A stretch of DNA of 55,031 nucleotides from Acrocarpospora pleiomorpha (GCF_009687885.1 NZ_BLAF01000070.1:1-55031), one strand, 5' to 3'. Counted from the stretch's first letter, positions 22,866 through 31,829 are shown. The notes: generated by a model from the letters alone, not told the origin. A program made the numbers and translations.

Positions 22866-24025
22866 GGCATCGGGTCCAGACCGTGGAGGGGGAAGACCGC
22901 GTTCCGGGTGGCCATGATGGCGCGGTCGATGGGGTCCGCCGGGTCGAAACCCTGAGCGATATCACGATATTCCGGATTTCGGCCGTCGGTCATCGTGAGC
23001 GGCGGGACCTCACCGGTCCGCTGCCGCACGAACGCGCGCCACTCGTCCGGCGTCCGCGTCTCGGGGTCCACCGGCACTCCGGCGGCCTCGGCGATCAGAT
23101 GGGTCCAGGCCCGGGGCACCACCTGGACCAGCTCGTAGCCACCGCCCCCGGTCGCCACCCACCGCCCGCCGGCCGTCTCGTGCGCCAGCTTGTGCAGCTC
23201 CTGGTACGCCGTGCGCTGCCCGTCCAGGCTCAGCATCAGATTGGCCAGCGGATCCAGCGCATGGCTGTCGCACCCCTGCTGGCTCACCAGGATCTGCGCG
23301 TCGAACTCCCGCAGCAGCGGCGGCACCACCGCGTGAAAGGCCCGCAGCCACCCCTGATCGCCACAGCCCGCCGGCAGCGCCACGTTCACCGCGGTGCCCG
23401 CGATGCCGGTCTCCTCCGGATATCCGGTGCCCGGAAAGAGGGTGCGCGGCGACTCGTGCAGGCTGATCGTCAGCACCCGGGGGTCGTCGTAGAACATCGC
23501 CTGCACCCCGTCACCGTGGTGCACGTCCACGTCCACGTACGCGACCTTCGACGCCCCCTGCTCCAGCAGCCACGCGATCGCGAGCCCGGGATCGTTGTAG
23601 ACGCAGAAGCCGCTCGCGTTCGCGGGCATCGCATGATGCAGCCCGCCCGCCACGTTGATCGCGTGCTCCGCCTCCCCCGCCCAGACCGCCCTGGCGGCGG
23701 CCAGCGTGGCCCCGGCGACGAGCGCGGAGGCCTCGTGCACGCCCGCGAAGGCGGGATTGTCCGACGTGCCGAGCCCGGCGTTCAGGTCGGGCCTGCCGGT
23801 CTTGGAGACCCGCTTGACCGCGTCGATGTAATGCCGCTCGTGCACCAGGCCGAGCTCGTCGTCCGCGGCGGGAGCGCATCCGACCAGCTCCACCGCGTCC
23901 AGCACGCCGAGCTCGCGGGCCAGCGCCATGGTGAGCTCGACCCGGACCGGCGCGAGCGGATGCCGTGGCCCGAAGTCGTACGACGTCAGCGCGTCATCCC
24001 AAACCACCCGCACCGCGTCGCTCAT
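22862..24025 (-). CDS. acuC: Acetoin utilization protein AcuC (class I/II histone deacetylase family)
   Basis: A zinc-dependent deacetylase-family protein of 387 residues. The metal and catalytic motifs are present: GGLHHAMPANASGFCVYND (paired histidines), VDVDVHHGDGVQAMFYDDP (Asp/His zinc ligands), and QQGCDSHALDPLANL (third ligand region). In Bacillus AcuC acts with acetyl-CoA synthetase control by deacetylation; the same role is plausible here but no acs gene is in the window. It is preceded by the efflux gene set with a 22-bp gap and coupled to the following phosphatase-like gene. Confidence 0.92.
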   Translation of the reverse strand: MSDAVRVVWDDALTSYDFGPRHPLAPVRVELTMALARELGVLDAVELVGCAPAADDELGLVHERHYIDAVKRVSKTGRPDLNAGLGTSDNPAFAGVHEASALVAGATLAAARAVWAGEAEHAINVAGGLHHAMPANASGFCVYNDPGLAIAWLLEQGASKVAYVDVDVHHGDGVQAMFYDDPRVLTISLHESPRTLFPGTGYPEETGIAGTAVNVALPAGCGDQGWLRAFHAVVPPLLREFDAQILVSQQGCDSHALDPLANLMLSLDGQRTAYQELHKLAHETAGGRWVATGGGGYELVQVVPRAWTHLIAEAAGVPVDPETRTPDEWRAFVRQRTGEVPPLTMTDGRNPEYRDIAQGFDPADPIDRAIMATRNAVFPLHGLDPMP

Positions 24026-24047
24026 GCCATGAAATTACCGCATCAGC

Positions 24048-25232
24048 TCATTCGGCCCGCAGCGCCACCACCGGATCGAGCTTGCCGGCCCGCCGCGCCG
24101 GAGCCACCCCGAAGAACACCCCGACCCCGACCGACACGCCGAACGCCAGCGAGATCGACCACCAGGTGATCGCGGCCGGGACCGGCGAGAGCGCCGCGAT
24201 CAGCAGCGCCCCGCCGACCCCGAGCAGGATGCCGATCACCCCGCCGATGGTGGTCAGCAGCACGGCCTCGATCAGGAACTGGCCCAGGATGTCGCGCTGC
24301 CGCGCCCCCAGCGCCTTGCGCAGCCCGATCTCCTTGGTCCGCTCGCGCACGCTGACCAGCATGATGTTGGAGACGCCGACCCCGCCGACCAGCAGCGAGA
24401 TGCCCGCGATGGCGGCCAGCACGCCGGTCAGCATGCCGAGCACGGTGCCGATGGTGCCCAGCAGCTGGGTCTGGGTGACGGCCGAGAACTTCTCGCCCGG
24501 GTAACGCTGGACCAGCGCGTCCACCACCTTGCGCTGGAGCGGCTCGATCTCGTCGGGTCCGGACGCTCCGACCGCGATGCCGTTGATCCTGGCCACTCCG
24601 ATCAGGCGCTGCGCGGTGGTGACCGGGACGTGCACCTCCTGGTCGCGGGCCACTCCGAAGGTCGCGCCGACCTTCTCGTAGACGCCGATGACCCGGAACC
24701 GCACCCCGGAGATGGTGGCCTGGCGGCCGACCGGGTCCACGTCGCCGAACAGCCGGGCGGCGACCTCGGAGCCGAGGATCACCACCCGGCGGCGGGTGTC
24801 CACGTCGGTCTCGGTGAGGTATCTGCCGCGCCGCAGCGGCCGGTCGAAGATGTTGGGCAGGAACTGGTCGGTGCCGAGCACGGTCACGAACGCCTCGTCC
24901 CGGCCGACCCTGATCGTCTCGCCGGACTGCACGGAGACGGTCACCCGGGATTCGTCGCCGACGACCCGGCGCACGTAGGCGACGTCGGTGAGGTCGAGGC
25001 GGCTCTGGGTGGGGGCGGCGGCGAAGTTCAGCTGGCCGGGCACGACCAGGATGATGTTGCTGCCGAGCCCGGCGATCTCCTGTTCGATGGCGTTCTTGGC
25101 GCCGGTGCCGATGGCGACCAGGACCACCACGGCGGCCACGCCGATGATCACGCCCAGCATGGTCAGCCCGCTGCGGAGCCGGTTGACGCGCAGGGCTTCC
25201 AGCGCCATCCGCAGCGCTTCCGCGGTTCTCAC
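24048..25232 (-). CDS. ABC transporter permease, MacB/FtsX type
   Basis: The membrane subunit of a MacB-like mechanotransmission ABC system. The 394 residues comprise an N-terminal helix (SGLTMLGVIIGVAAVVVLVA), a large extracytoplasmic MacB_PCD domain (about 45-240) and three C-terminal helices of the FtsX family, including SNIMLVSVRERTKEIGLRKA (coupling helix) and LLTTIGGVIGILLGVGGAL. It is coupled by a 4-bp overlap to the ATPase gene. With the adaptor-like lipoprotein it forms a set lacking any outer-membrane channel, as expected for a monoderm, so it may export peptides or act in envelope stress. Confidence 0.92.
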   Translation of the reverse strand: MRTAEALRMALEALRVNRLRSGLTMLGVIIGVAAVVVLVAIGTGAKNAIEQEIAGLGSNIILVVPGQLNFAAAPTQSRLDLTDVAYVRRVVGDESRVTVSVQSGETIRVGRDEAFVTVLGTDQFLPNIFDRPLRRGRYLTETDVDTRRRVVILGSEVAARLFGDVDPVGRQATISGVRFRVIGVYEKVGATFGVARDQEVHVPVTTAQRLIGVARINGIAVGASGPDEIEPLQRKVVDALVQRYPGEKFSAVTQTQLLGTIGTVLGMLTGVLAAIAGISLLVGGVGVSNIMLVSVRERTKEIGLRKALGARQRDILGQFLIEAVLLTTIGGVIGILLGVGGALLIAALSPVPAAITWWSISLAFGVSVGVGVFFGVAPARRAGKLDPVVALRAE

Positions 25233-25918
25233 GACGCTCCCGAGTCGAGCTCGATGACGCCGTCCCTGACGTGGATCTGGCGGCGGGCCCGGCCCGCGAC
25301 CTCGGGTTCGTGGGTGACCAGGATGACGGCCACACCGCTGTCGGCGTTGAGGCGTTGCAGCAGGTTCATCACCTCGGCGCCGTTGCGGGAGTCCAGGTTG
25401 CCGGTCGGCTCGTCGGCGAGCACCACCTTGGGGTCGCCGACGAGGGCGCGGGCGATGGCGACCCGCTGCTGCTCGCCGCCGGACATCTGGGCGGGGCGGT
25501 GGGCGAGCCGGTGCGCCAGGCCGACCGCTTCCAGGGCGGCCTTGGCTCGGCTCCGGCGTTCGGCGCGGGGCACGCCGCGGTAGACGAGCGGGAGGGCCAC
25601 GTTGTCCAGGGCCGAGGTTCTGGCCAGCAGGTGGAAGGACTGGAAGACGAAGCCGATGGTCTGGTTGCGTAACTCGGCCAGTTCGGTGTCGTTGAGCGTG
25701 GCGACGTCGACGCCGCCCACGCGGAGGGTGCCGGAGGTGGGGCGGTCCAGGCAGCCGAGCAGGTGCATGAGGGTGGATTTGCCGGAACCGGACGGGCCGA
25801 TGATGGCGGCGAACTCGCCGGGGCCGACGGTCAGGTCGACGCCTCTGAGCGCCTCCACCGAGACGCCTTCCAGCTGGTAGGAGCGGGTCAGGGCGACCGC
25901 CTCGAAGGCCGGGGTCAC
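25229..25918 (-). CDS. ABC transporter ATP-binding protein, MacB/LolD type
   Basis: The nucleotide-binding subunit of the MacB-like system. In 229 residues it shows Walker A (GPSGSGKSTLMHLLG), the Q-loop region (NQTIGFVFQSFHLL), the signature MSGGEQQRVAIARAL, Walker B (VVLADEPTGNLDS) and the switch histidine (VILVTHEPEVA). It overlaps the adaptor gene upstream by 4 bp and the permease gene downstream by 4 bp, so all three are co-translated. Confidence 0.94.
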   Translation of the reverse strand: MTPAFEAVALTRSYQLEGVSVEALRGVDLTVGPGEFAAIIGPSGSGKSTLMHLLGCLDRPTSGTLRVGGVDVATLNDTELAELRNQTIGFVFQSFHLLARTSALDNVALPLVYRGVPRAERRSRAKAALEAVGLAHRLAHRPAQMSGGEQQRVAIARALVGDPKVVLADEPTGNLDSRNGAEVMNLLQRLNADSGVAVILVTHEPEVAGRARRQIHVRDGVIELDSGAS

Positions 25919-27282
25919 CCGAGCTCCTGTCCTTCGCGTACGGTGTCGGCGCCCTTGACCACGATCCGGTCGCCGACCTGGAGGCCGGTGAGGATCTCCA
26001 CCATGGTGTCGCCCTGGGCGCCGAGCTTGACGGTTCTGCGCTGGGCTTTGCCGTCGCGTACCAGCCAGACCATGCTCTCCCGGCCGCTGGAGACGATCGC
26101 GGAGGCGGGCACGGCGACCGTGTCAGGGGAGTCGCGGACGGTGAGGCGGATGACGGCGCTCATGCCGGGTTTGGGGGCGGGGGCTTCGCTGCCGTCGTCG
26201 TACAGGCCGTCGCCGAGGGAGAGGCGGACCGGGTAGCTGACGCCGCCGGTGGCGCCCTCCTTCGGGGTGACGCCGACGCCGGTGACGCGGGCGGCGTAGC
26301 TGGCGCCGGGGACGGCGTCGAACTCGACGGTGGCCTCGGTGCCGTCCGTGACGAGCAGGACGTCGGTCTCGTCCACGTCGGCGGCGAGGCTGAGTTTGGA
26401 AATATCGGTGATTGTCACGATCGCGTCGCCGGTGGCGACGGGGACGCCGGTGGCGATCACGCCCGCTGATCGGCCGGTGGAGCCGCTGGAGGGCAGGGCC
26501 ATGCCCGCGGGCAACAGCGCGCTGAGATCAGGCTGAGCTCCGCTGGAACCGGCTCCGCCGAGGGTGACCACGCCGCCGAAGGGGGCTTTGATGGTCAGCG
26601 CGTCCACGGTGGACTTGGCCGTCTTCACGGCCGCTTTGGTCTGGGTTCTGGACGCGGCCTGCAGGGAGCTCATCGACTCGGTCAGGCCACCGAGACCCGC
26701 GCCGAGCTGCCCGGTCACCTGGGAGAGGCTCCGGTTGACCGAGGTGTTGAGGCCGTTCACGAGCTCGCCTAGGGCGTCGTGCTGGGCTTCCGCGGCGTCC
26801 AGGGCGCTGAGCAGCTGCTCCCGGATCACGCGGTCCTCGATCTTCTTGGCGGAGGTACGGGCCTTCGCGAAGTTGCGCCGTACCTTCGCGTCGAGCTTGC
26901 CGGAGAGCTGCAGCTTCGGCAGCTGGATCGACGGCGCGGCCCCGCCCGAGGAGACGCTCTTGGCCGCCTGGGCGTCGGCCTTGCGCGCCTGGTCCAGCTG
27001 GTCTCGGGCCTGCTTGGAGGTGATCTTGGCCAGGATCTGGCCCTTCTTCACCGTGTCGCCGTCGCTCACGTAGAGCTTGCCGACCGTGCCGGCGGCCGGG
27101 GAGGTGAGCGTGGCGGTCGCCCGCGCGCCGACGGTTCCCGGAGCCTCCACGACCTCGCTCACCGACGCCCTGGTCACCTGCGCGATCTGGACGTTCGGGG
27201 GCTCGTCGCCGGTGCACCCGGTGAGCAGGAAGGTCAGGATGAGAAGCGGGGGGATGCCGCGACGAATCGTCACTCGACCCAT
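25915..27282 (-). CDS. HlyD/RND-type adaptor lipoprotein
   Basis: A membrane-fusion-protein-like subunit of 455 residues. The N-terminus is a lipoprotein signal with lipobox LTGC (Cys23). A biotinyl/lipoyl-like half (AAGTVGKLYVSDGDTVKKGQ) leads into a long helical hairpin (about 95-240, with KKIEDRVIREQLLSALDAAE), the second lipoyl half (IKAPFGGVVTLGGAG), and beta-barrel and membrane-proximal domains (VPASAIVSSGRESMVWLV). It starts 14 bp after the MFS gene and is coupled to the MacB-like ATPase. The ATG at 27282 or a GTG at 27273 could be used; neither has a strong ribosome binding site. Confidence 0.88.
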   Translation of the reverse strand: MGRVTIRRGIPPLLILTFLLTGCTGDEPPNVQIAQVTRASVSEVVEAPGTVGARATATLTSPAAGTVGKLYVSDGDTVKKGQILAKITSKQARDQLDQARKADAQAAKSVSSGGAAPSIQLPKLQLSGKLDAKVRRNFAKARTSAKKIEDRVIREQLLSALDAAEAQHDALGELVNGLNTSVNRSLSQVTGQLGAGLGGLTESMSSLQAASRTQTKAAVKTAKSTVDALTIKAPFGGVVTLGGAGSSGAQPDLSALLPAGMALPSSGSTGRSAGVIATGVPVATGDAIVTITDISKLSLAADVDETDVLLVTDGTEATVEFDAVPGASYAARVTGVGVTPKEGATGGVSYPVRLSLGDGLYDDGSEAPAPKPGMSAVIRLTVRDSPDTVAVPASAIVSSGRESMVWLVRDGKAQRRTVKLGAQGDTMVEILTGLQVGDRIVVKGADTVREGQELG

Positions 27283-27295
27283 CGTAATGTGATGC

Positions 27296-28504
27296 TTACT
27301 CGGCCTTTGTGACAGCTCTCAGGTTTCGTACGGCAGGGGTCGCGAGCAGCACGACAATGCCCAGCAGCCCCGTCGCGCAGCCGAACAGCAGCACGGTGTC
27401 GGCGCCCACCCGCGCCCCCACCGCCGGAGCCAGCGACTGCCCGATCGGAATGCTCAGCACCGAACCCGCCACCTCGTAGGCGGTGACCCGGTTGAGCACC
27501 TCCCCCGGCACCTGCGTCTGCACGCTGGTCGCCCACATCACCGACCAGAACGCCCAGGCCGCCCCGGCCAGGATCATCGCCGAGACGATGTACGGCAACG
27601 GCAGCCGCAACGCGATGACCAGCGGCATCGCCATGAACGCGATCATCGCGACGGCCCCGGAGAACAGCGGCCTGGACGGGCGGTACCGCATGGCGATCAG
27701 GCCGCCGAGGATGCTGCCGACCCCTTCACCGGTGACCCCGATCACGAACGCGCTCTCGCCGAGGCTCTTGGTGACCAGTTCCGCGCCCAGGGGCCAGCTC
27801 GGGCCGAACAGCGTGATGCCGTACACCGACCAGACCAGGATCACCGACCACATCCAGGTGCGGGAGCGGAACTCGCGCCAGCCCGCACGCAGGTCCTTGA
27901 TCAGTTTGCTGCCGGTGACGGGCGCCAGGCGCACGCGCAGGGCGAGCAGGCAGACCGCACTGATCGCGAAGGTGCCGGCGTTCACCGCGTACACGACCCC
28001 GGCGCCGCCGAGCAGCACGATCACACCCGCCAAGCCGGGGCCGACCAGGCGGGCGACGGCGTCGGCCACCCGCAGGATCGCGTTGGCCCGCTGCGGGTCG
28101 TCGGCGATCTGCGGGATCATGCTGTTCACGCCGGGCTGGAACAGGGCGGCGCCGACGCCGCTGAGCGCGGACATGACGATCAGCAGCCAGAGCGCAGGGC
28201 GTCCGGCGAAGAACGCGAACGCGATGACGAGGTGGGTGACGACCCGCAGCAGGTCGGCGCCGATCATCATCTTCCTGGCGGTGAACCAGTCGGCGAACAC
28301 GCCACCGAACAGGACGAGCCCGCCGAAGGCGGCCATCCACGCGGCGAGCACGACGCCCACGCCGACCGGGCCGTAGAGCCGTAAAACGCCCAGCGTCACC
28401 GCGATGGGCAACATCGCGTCGCCCATGAGCGCGACCGACCGGGCCACGAAATAGAGAGAAAAATCCCGCGACCACAGCGCACGACGCGCTACGACGACCG
28501 TCAC
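27296..28504 (-). CDS. MFS transporter
   Basis: A major facilitator superfamily carrier of 402 residues with about 12 hydrophobic segments and the family loop signature between helices 2 and 3 (GGVFADWFTARKMMIGADLL). It resembles the drug/enterobactin-exporter-like branch (MFS_3), so efflux of a small molecule is the likely role; the substrate is unknown. The start is a GTG at 28504 with GGGTCGGG upstream. On the minus strand TATAGT about 20 bp further up is a plausible -10 box, so it may have its own promoter after proC and may also drive the adaptor gene 14 bp downstream. Confidence 0.9.
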   Translation of the reverse strand: MTVVVARRALWSRDFSLYFVARSVALMGDAMLPIAVTLGVLRLYGPVGVGVVLAAWMAAFGGLVLFGGVFADWFTARKMMIGADLLRVVTHLVIAFAFFAGRPALWLLIVMSALSGVGAALFQPGVNSMIPQIADDPQRANAILRVADAVARLVGPGLAGVIVLLGGAGVVYAVNAGTFAISAVCLLALRVRLAPVTGSKLIKDLRAGWREFRSRTWMWSVILVWSVYGITLFGPSWPLGAELVTKSLGESAFVIGVTGEGVGSILGGLIAMRYRPSRPLFSGAVAMIAFMAMPLVIALRLPLPYIVSAMILAGAAWAFWSVMWATSVQTQVPGEVLNRVTAYEVAGSVLSIPIGQSLAPAVGARVGADTVLLFGCATGLLGIVVLLATPAVRNLRAVTKAE

Positions 28505-28573
28505 CCCGACCCGCCCCGTACTATAGGAAAGATTCTTTATGATTCCCTACATCGGGGCAGCTTGGCTAGCTGA

Positions 28574-29368
28574 TTACCCGGAGGCGAGCTGGCGGCTGCG
28601 GTCCCTGGCCGCCTCGATGGCGTCCAGGAACGCGGCCCGCACCCGGTGCCGCTCCAGCTCGGCGATCGCCGAAATCGTGGTGCCGCCCGGGGAGGTGACG
28701 GCCTCGCGCAGGATCACCGGATGCTCCCCGGAATCCCTGAGCATGATCGCCGCACCCACGATCGACTGGGTCACCATGTCGAGCGCGGCCGCCCGCGGCA
28801 TCCCGAGCAGGATGCCCGCGTCCACCATCGCCTCGACCAGATAGAAAAAGTAGGCCGGCCCGCTGCCGGACAGCGCGGTCGCCGCGTCCTGCTGGGACTC
28901 CGGGATGCGCAGCACCTTGCCCACCGGGCTCAGCAGCGCCTCGGCCTGCTTCATGTGCTCCTCGGCCGCGTGCGCGCCCGCCGAGATCACGCTCATCGCC
29001 TCGTCCACCAGCACCGGCGTGTTGGACATCACCCGGACCACCGGGACGGACGCGCCCAGGCGGGACTCCACGAACGCGGTGGTGATGCCCGCCGCCACTG
29101 AGATGACCAGCCGATCGGCGGGCACGTACGGGGCGATCTCGGCGAGCAGGGTGGCCATGTCCTGCGGTTTGACCGCCAGGATCAGGGTGTCCGCGGTCTT
29201 GGCGGCTTCGGCGTTGCTGACCACGCGCACGCCGTAACGCTCCCGCAGGGCCTCGCCGCGGTCCCGGCGGCGGGCGGTGGCCATGATCTCGTTTGGCCGC
29301 CGCCCGGCACGGACGAGACCGGACAGCAGGGCCTCGCCCATCTTTCCGGTTCCGAGAATCGCGATCAT
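28574..29368 (-). CDS. proC: Pyrroline-5-carboxylate reductase
   Basis: Performs the last step of proline synthesis, NAD(P)H-dependent reduction of pyrroline-5-carboxylate. The Rossmann motif is IAILGTGKMGEALLSGL at the N-terminus; the C-terminal helical domain has the family signature ALSGSGPAYFFYLVEAMVDA and the TSPGGTT segment. With the ATG at 29368 (GAGGTG 6 nt upstream) the protein has 264 residues; a GTG three codons earlier is less likely. In mycobacteria proC lies beside the HTH-bS22-SDR block; here the efflux and acuC genes are inserted between them. Confidence 0.95.
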   Translation of the reverse strand: MIAILGTGKMGEALLSGLVRAGRRPNEIMATARRRDRGEALRERYGVRVVSNAEAAKTADTLILAVKPQDMATLLAEIAPYVPADRLVISVAAGITTAFVESRLGASVPVVRVMSNTPVLVDEAMSVISAGAHAAEEHMKQAEALLSPVGKVLRIPESQQDAATALSGSGPAYFFYLVEAMVDAGILLGMPRAAALDMVTQSIVGAAIMLRDSGEHPVILREAVTSPGGTTISAIAELERHRVRAAFLDAIEAARDRSRQLASG

Positions 29369-29402
29369 GCCGTACACCTCGCACTTAGGGGACGGCCGCA
29401 GT

Positions 29403-30137
29403 TTACGGCGTCCTGCGGCGCAGGGTGGCCGCGCCCAGGCCGAGCGCGAGCAGGATCGATCCGACGACCACGATCACGTCGCGCCAGAAGTCGCCGTTCA
29501 GGTCCGCGCCCATGACCGCCAGTTTCATGGCCTCGATCGCGTACGACATGGGGAGCACGTTGGAGATCCACTCCAGCACGGTGGCCATCTGGTCGCGCGG
29601 GACCAGGATCCCGCCGAGCAGGATCTGCGGGATCATGACCACCGGCATGAACTGCACGGCCTGGAACTCGGTCCGGGCGAACGCGCTGCACAGCAGGCCG
29701 AGCGCGGTGCCCAGCAGCGCGTTGAGCAGCGCCACCAGGATCAGCGGCCAGAGCGCCCCGGCCAGCTCCATGCCCAGCCAGGTGAGCGAGACCGTCAGCG
29801 CCAGCGCCACCTGCAGGCAGGCCATGACGCCGAACGCCAGGCCGTAGCCGAGCAGCAGGTCGAGCTGCCCGAGCGGGGAGGCCATCAGCCGTTCCAGCGT
29901 GCCCGACGTGCGCTCCCGGAGGGTGCCGATGGAGGTGACCAGGAACATCACCAGGAACGGGAACACGCACAGCAGCACGGGCGCCCAGGCCGCGAACGAC
30001 CGCTCGTCGTCCATCACGTAGTAGAGCAGCACGATGACCAGCGTCGGCACCAGCACCATCAGCGCCACCGTGCGGCGGTCGTTGCGGAGCTGGCTCATGA
30101 TCCGGCGGGCGGTGGCCAGGGTGATCGTCGCGTTCAT
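29403..30137 (-). CDS. ABC-2 type transporter permease
   Basis: The membrane subunit of an ABC-2 exporter, 244 residues with six hydrophobic helices (VALMVLVPTLVIVLLYYVMD; APVLLCVFPFLVMFLVTSIG; VMACLQVALALTVSLTWLG). The central loop RERTSGTLERLMASPL is a hallmark of the family. The ATG at 30137 overlaps the stop of the ATPase gene by 4 bp; the frame stays open further upstream but only as an overlap with the ATPase gene. Drug or lipid export is the usual role. proC follows after 34 bp. Confidence 0.92.
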   Translation of the reverse strand: MNATITLATARRIMSQLRNDRRTVALMVLVPTLVIVLLYYVMDDERSFAAWAPVLLCVFPFLVMFLVTSIGTLRERTSGTLERLMASPLGQLDLLLGYGLAFGVMACLQVALALTVSLTWLGMELAGALWPLILVALLNALLGTALGLLCSAFARTEFQAVQFMPVVMIPQILLGGILVPRDQMATVLEWISNVLPMSYAIEAMKLAVMGADLNGDFWRDVIVVVGSILLALGLGAATLRRRTP

Positions 30138-30862
30138 GCCGCCAGCCTCTCCTCGATCAGGCGCAGGAACGCCTGTTCCAGATCCGTCGTCCTGGTCCGG
30201 TCGCGCAGAGCCTCCGGGCTGTCGTCGGCGAGGATCTCCCCGTCGCGGAGGATGAGCAGCCGCTGGCAGCGGGCCGCCTCGTCCATCACGTGGCTGGACA
30301 CGACCAGGGTGACGCCCCGGTCGGCCAGGCCCTGGAACAGCGTCCACAGCTCCTTGCGGAGCACCGGGTCGAGGCCGACGGTCGGCTCGTCCAGGAGCAG
30401 CAGCTCCGGGCTGCCGAGCAGGGAGACCGCCAGGCTGGCCCGGCTGAGCTGCCCGCCGGACAGCGTGCCGCCGAGCTGGCGGCGCTGTTCGGTGAGACCG
30501 ACCTCGTCCAGCACCCGGTCCACGTCGCTCCTGGGCGCGCCGAGCACGGCGGCGAAGTAGCGCAGGTTCTCCTGCACGGACAGGTCCCGATATATGGCGG
30601 GATTTTGGGTCGAGTAGCCGATCGTGCGGCGCAGGTTCGGGCTGCCGGCGGGCTCGCCGAGCACGGTGACCTCGCCCCCGGCGACGACCTGCACGCCGAC
30701 GATGGACCGGATCAGCGTCGTCTTGCCACAGCCGCTCGGGCCGAGCAGGCCGGTGACCTGGCCTCGCGGCACCTCGAACGAAACCCTGTGCAGCACCTCT
30801 TTGCCGCCCCGGGTGACCCGCAGATCCCGTACGGAGATCGCAGGCTGAGCTAAATTCATCAT
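30134..30862 (-). CDS. ABC transporter ATP-binding protein (ABC-2 exporter)
   Basis: The ATPase partner of the ABC-2 permease, 242 residues. Walker A is LLGPSGCGKTTLIRSIVG, the signature is LSGGQLSRASLAVSLLG (an LSGGQ variant with a divergent downstream segment), Walker B is LLLLDEPTVGLDP, and the switch histidine is in VVSSHVMDEAARC. Two adjacent ATGs start the gene with GGAG about 16 nt upstream. The upstream 77 bp is AT-rich and divergent with the exported-protein gene at 30940, so promoters for both lie there. Confidence 0.93.
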   Translation of the reverse strand: MMNLAQPAISVRDLRVTRGGKEVLHRVSFEVPRGQVTGLLGPSGCGKTTLIRSIVGVQVVAGGEVTVLGEPAGSPNLRRTIGYSTQNPAIYRDLSVQENLRYFAAVLGAPRSDVDRVLDEVGLTEQRRQLGGTLSGGQLSRASLAVSLLGSPELLLLDEPTVGLDPVLRKELWTLFQGLADRGVTLVVSSHVMDEAARCQRLLILRDGEILADDSPEALRDRTRTTDLEQAFLRLIEERLAA

Positions 30863-30939
30863 GCGGTGAATTTAACTCCGGGCCATACCAGAGTCAATGG
30901 TTTTATGAACCCGCGCCGGGACTCGGCCGTCATAGGGAC

Positions 30940-31368
30940 ATGAGACGGATCTGGCTGATCGCGCTCCTGCTTACGGCGGTCGCGTGTGGAGAGGGGACCT
31001 CTGTGACCACTGGCCAACCGGTCAACCCGGAACAGCCGGTCAGCACGCCGGCGAGTTCGGGCGTCCCGACCACCGGCCCTTCCATGGCCGTCGCCGTGGG
31101 GAACACCATCAACCCCCGCAAGATCCCGTGGACCGAGGTCAAGCCCGTGGCCGACGGCCTGGAGATCTTCTGGTGGTCGGGCGTGGAACCCTGCAACAGC
31201 CTTGACCGTGTGGACGTGACGTATTCCGCCACCAAGGTGACGGTCACGCTGTGGGAAGGCACCACCGACAAGGACGCGATCTGCATCGAGATCGCCATCG
31301 AGAAGAAGACGATCGTCAAGCTCTCCGAACCGGTCGGCGACCGGAAGATCGTGGACGGTGCGAAATGA
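30940..31368 (+). CDS. Exported lipoprotein, paralogue of the following gene
   Basis: A 142-residue predicted lipoprotein: the signal peptide ends at lipobox TAVAC (Cys16), followed by a Thr/Pro/Ser-rich linker of about 40 residues and a compact C-terminal domain of about 85 residues. That domain has NTINPRKIPWTEVKPVADG, WWSG followed by a Cys, and ends GDRKIVDGAK. It aligns along its length with the next gene, including two conserved cysteines that could form a disulfide. No family is recognised. The stop overlaps the next start (ATGA). Confidence 0.82.
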   Translation: MRRIWLIALLLTAVACGEGTSVTTGQPVNPEQPVSTPASSGVPTTGPSMAVAVGNTINPRKIPWTEVKPVADGLEIFWWSGVEPCNSLDRVDVTYSATKVTVTLWEGTTDKDAICIEIAIEKKTIVKLSEPVGDRKIVDGAK

Positions 31369-31751
31369 CCATTCGACGGGCAGCTGTGGCCCTCGCCGCG
31401 GCGCTCACGCTGAGCGTGGGCGCGGGGGCTCTCCCGGCCCAGGCCGTGGCGGCCGATCCCATCGTGAAGCCGCAGCGGGGGACGATCAACCCGCACAAGG
31501 TCAAGTGGACGTCGGCGAAGCCGTACAAGAAGGGCAAGTACCTCAAGGTGACCTGGTGGTCCGGGCCGCAGCAGTGCTACGCGCTGGACCACGTCAAGGT
31601 CAAGGAGACGCGTAAGAAGGTCACCGTCACCCTGTATGAGGGCTCGGTGAAGGACAACGGCTTCTGCATCGCGATCGCGGTCAAGAAGACCACCCTGGTC
31701 AAGCTCAAGGCTCCGCTGGGCAAGCGCAAGGTGGTCGACGGCGCGAAGTGA
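31365..31751 (+). CDS. Secreted small protein, paralogue of the preceding lipoprotein
   Basis: A 128-residue secreted protein with a classical signal peptide (AAVALAAALTLSVGAGALPA, cleavage near AQAVA). The mature domain is Lys-rich and parallels the upstream lipoprotein: GTINPHKVKWTSAKPYKKGK, TWWSG-PQQC, KVTVTLYEGS and the terminal GKRKVVDGAK. Both cysteines of the paralogue are kept. The two genes are translationally coupled and probably arose by tandem duplication, one copy anchored and one released. A strong hairpin follows the stop. Function unknown. Confidence 0.82.
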   Translation: MTIRRAAVALAAALTLSVGAGALPAQAVAADPIVKPQRGTINPHKVKWTSAKPYKKGKYLKVTWWSGPQQCYALDHVKVKETRKKVTVTLYEGSVKDNGFCIAIAVKKTTLVKLKAPLGKRKVVDGAK

Positions 31752-31758
31752 CGTTGGG

Positions 31759-31790
31759 GACGGCCCGCGCTGATACCGGCGCGGGCCGTC
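31759..31790 (+). terminator. Terminator after the exported-protein pair
   Basis: GACGGCCCGCGC (31759-31770) and GCGCGGGCCGTC (31779-31790) form a perfect 12-bp stem with an 8-nt loop, 7 bp after the stop of the second exported protein and upstream of the dnaK promoter. There is no T-tract, as is common for terminators in high-GC actinomycetes. Confidence 0.7.
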
Positions 31791-31829
31791 GGCATGTGCG
31801 GGTTTGGGAACTTTTCGCGCAGCTCAAGG

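Noticed and set aside
28539..28844. Plus-strand frame starting MIPYIGAAWLADYPEAS
   Set aside because: It overlaps proC antisense after a few codons and has no family features.
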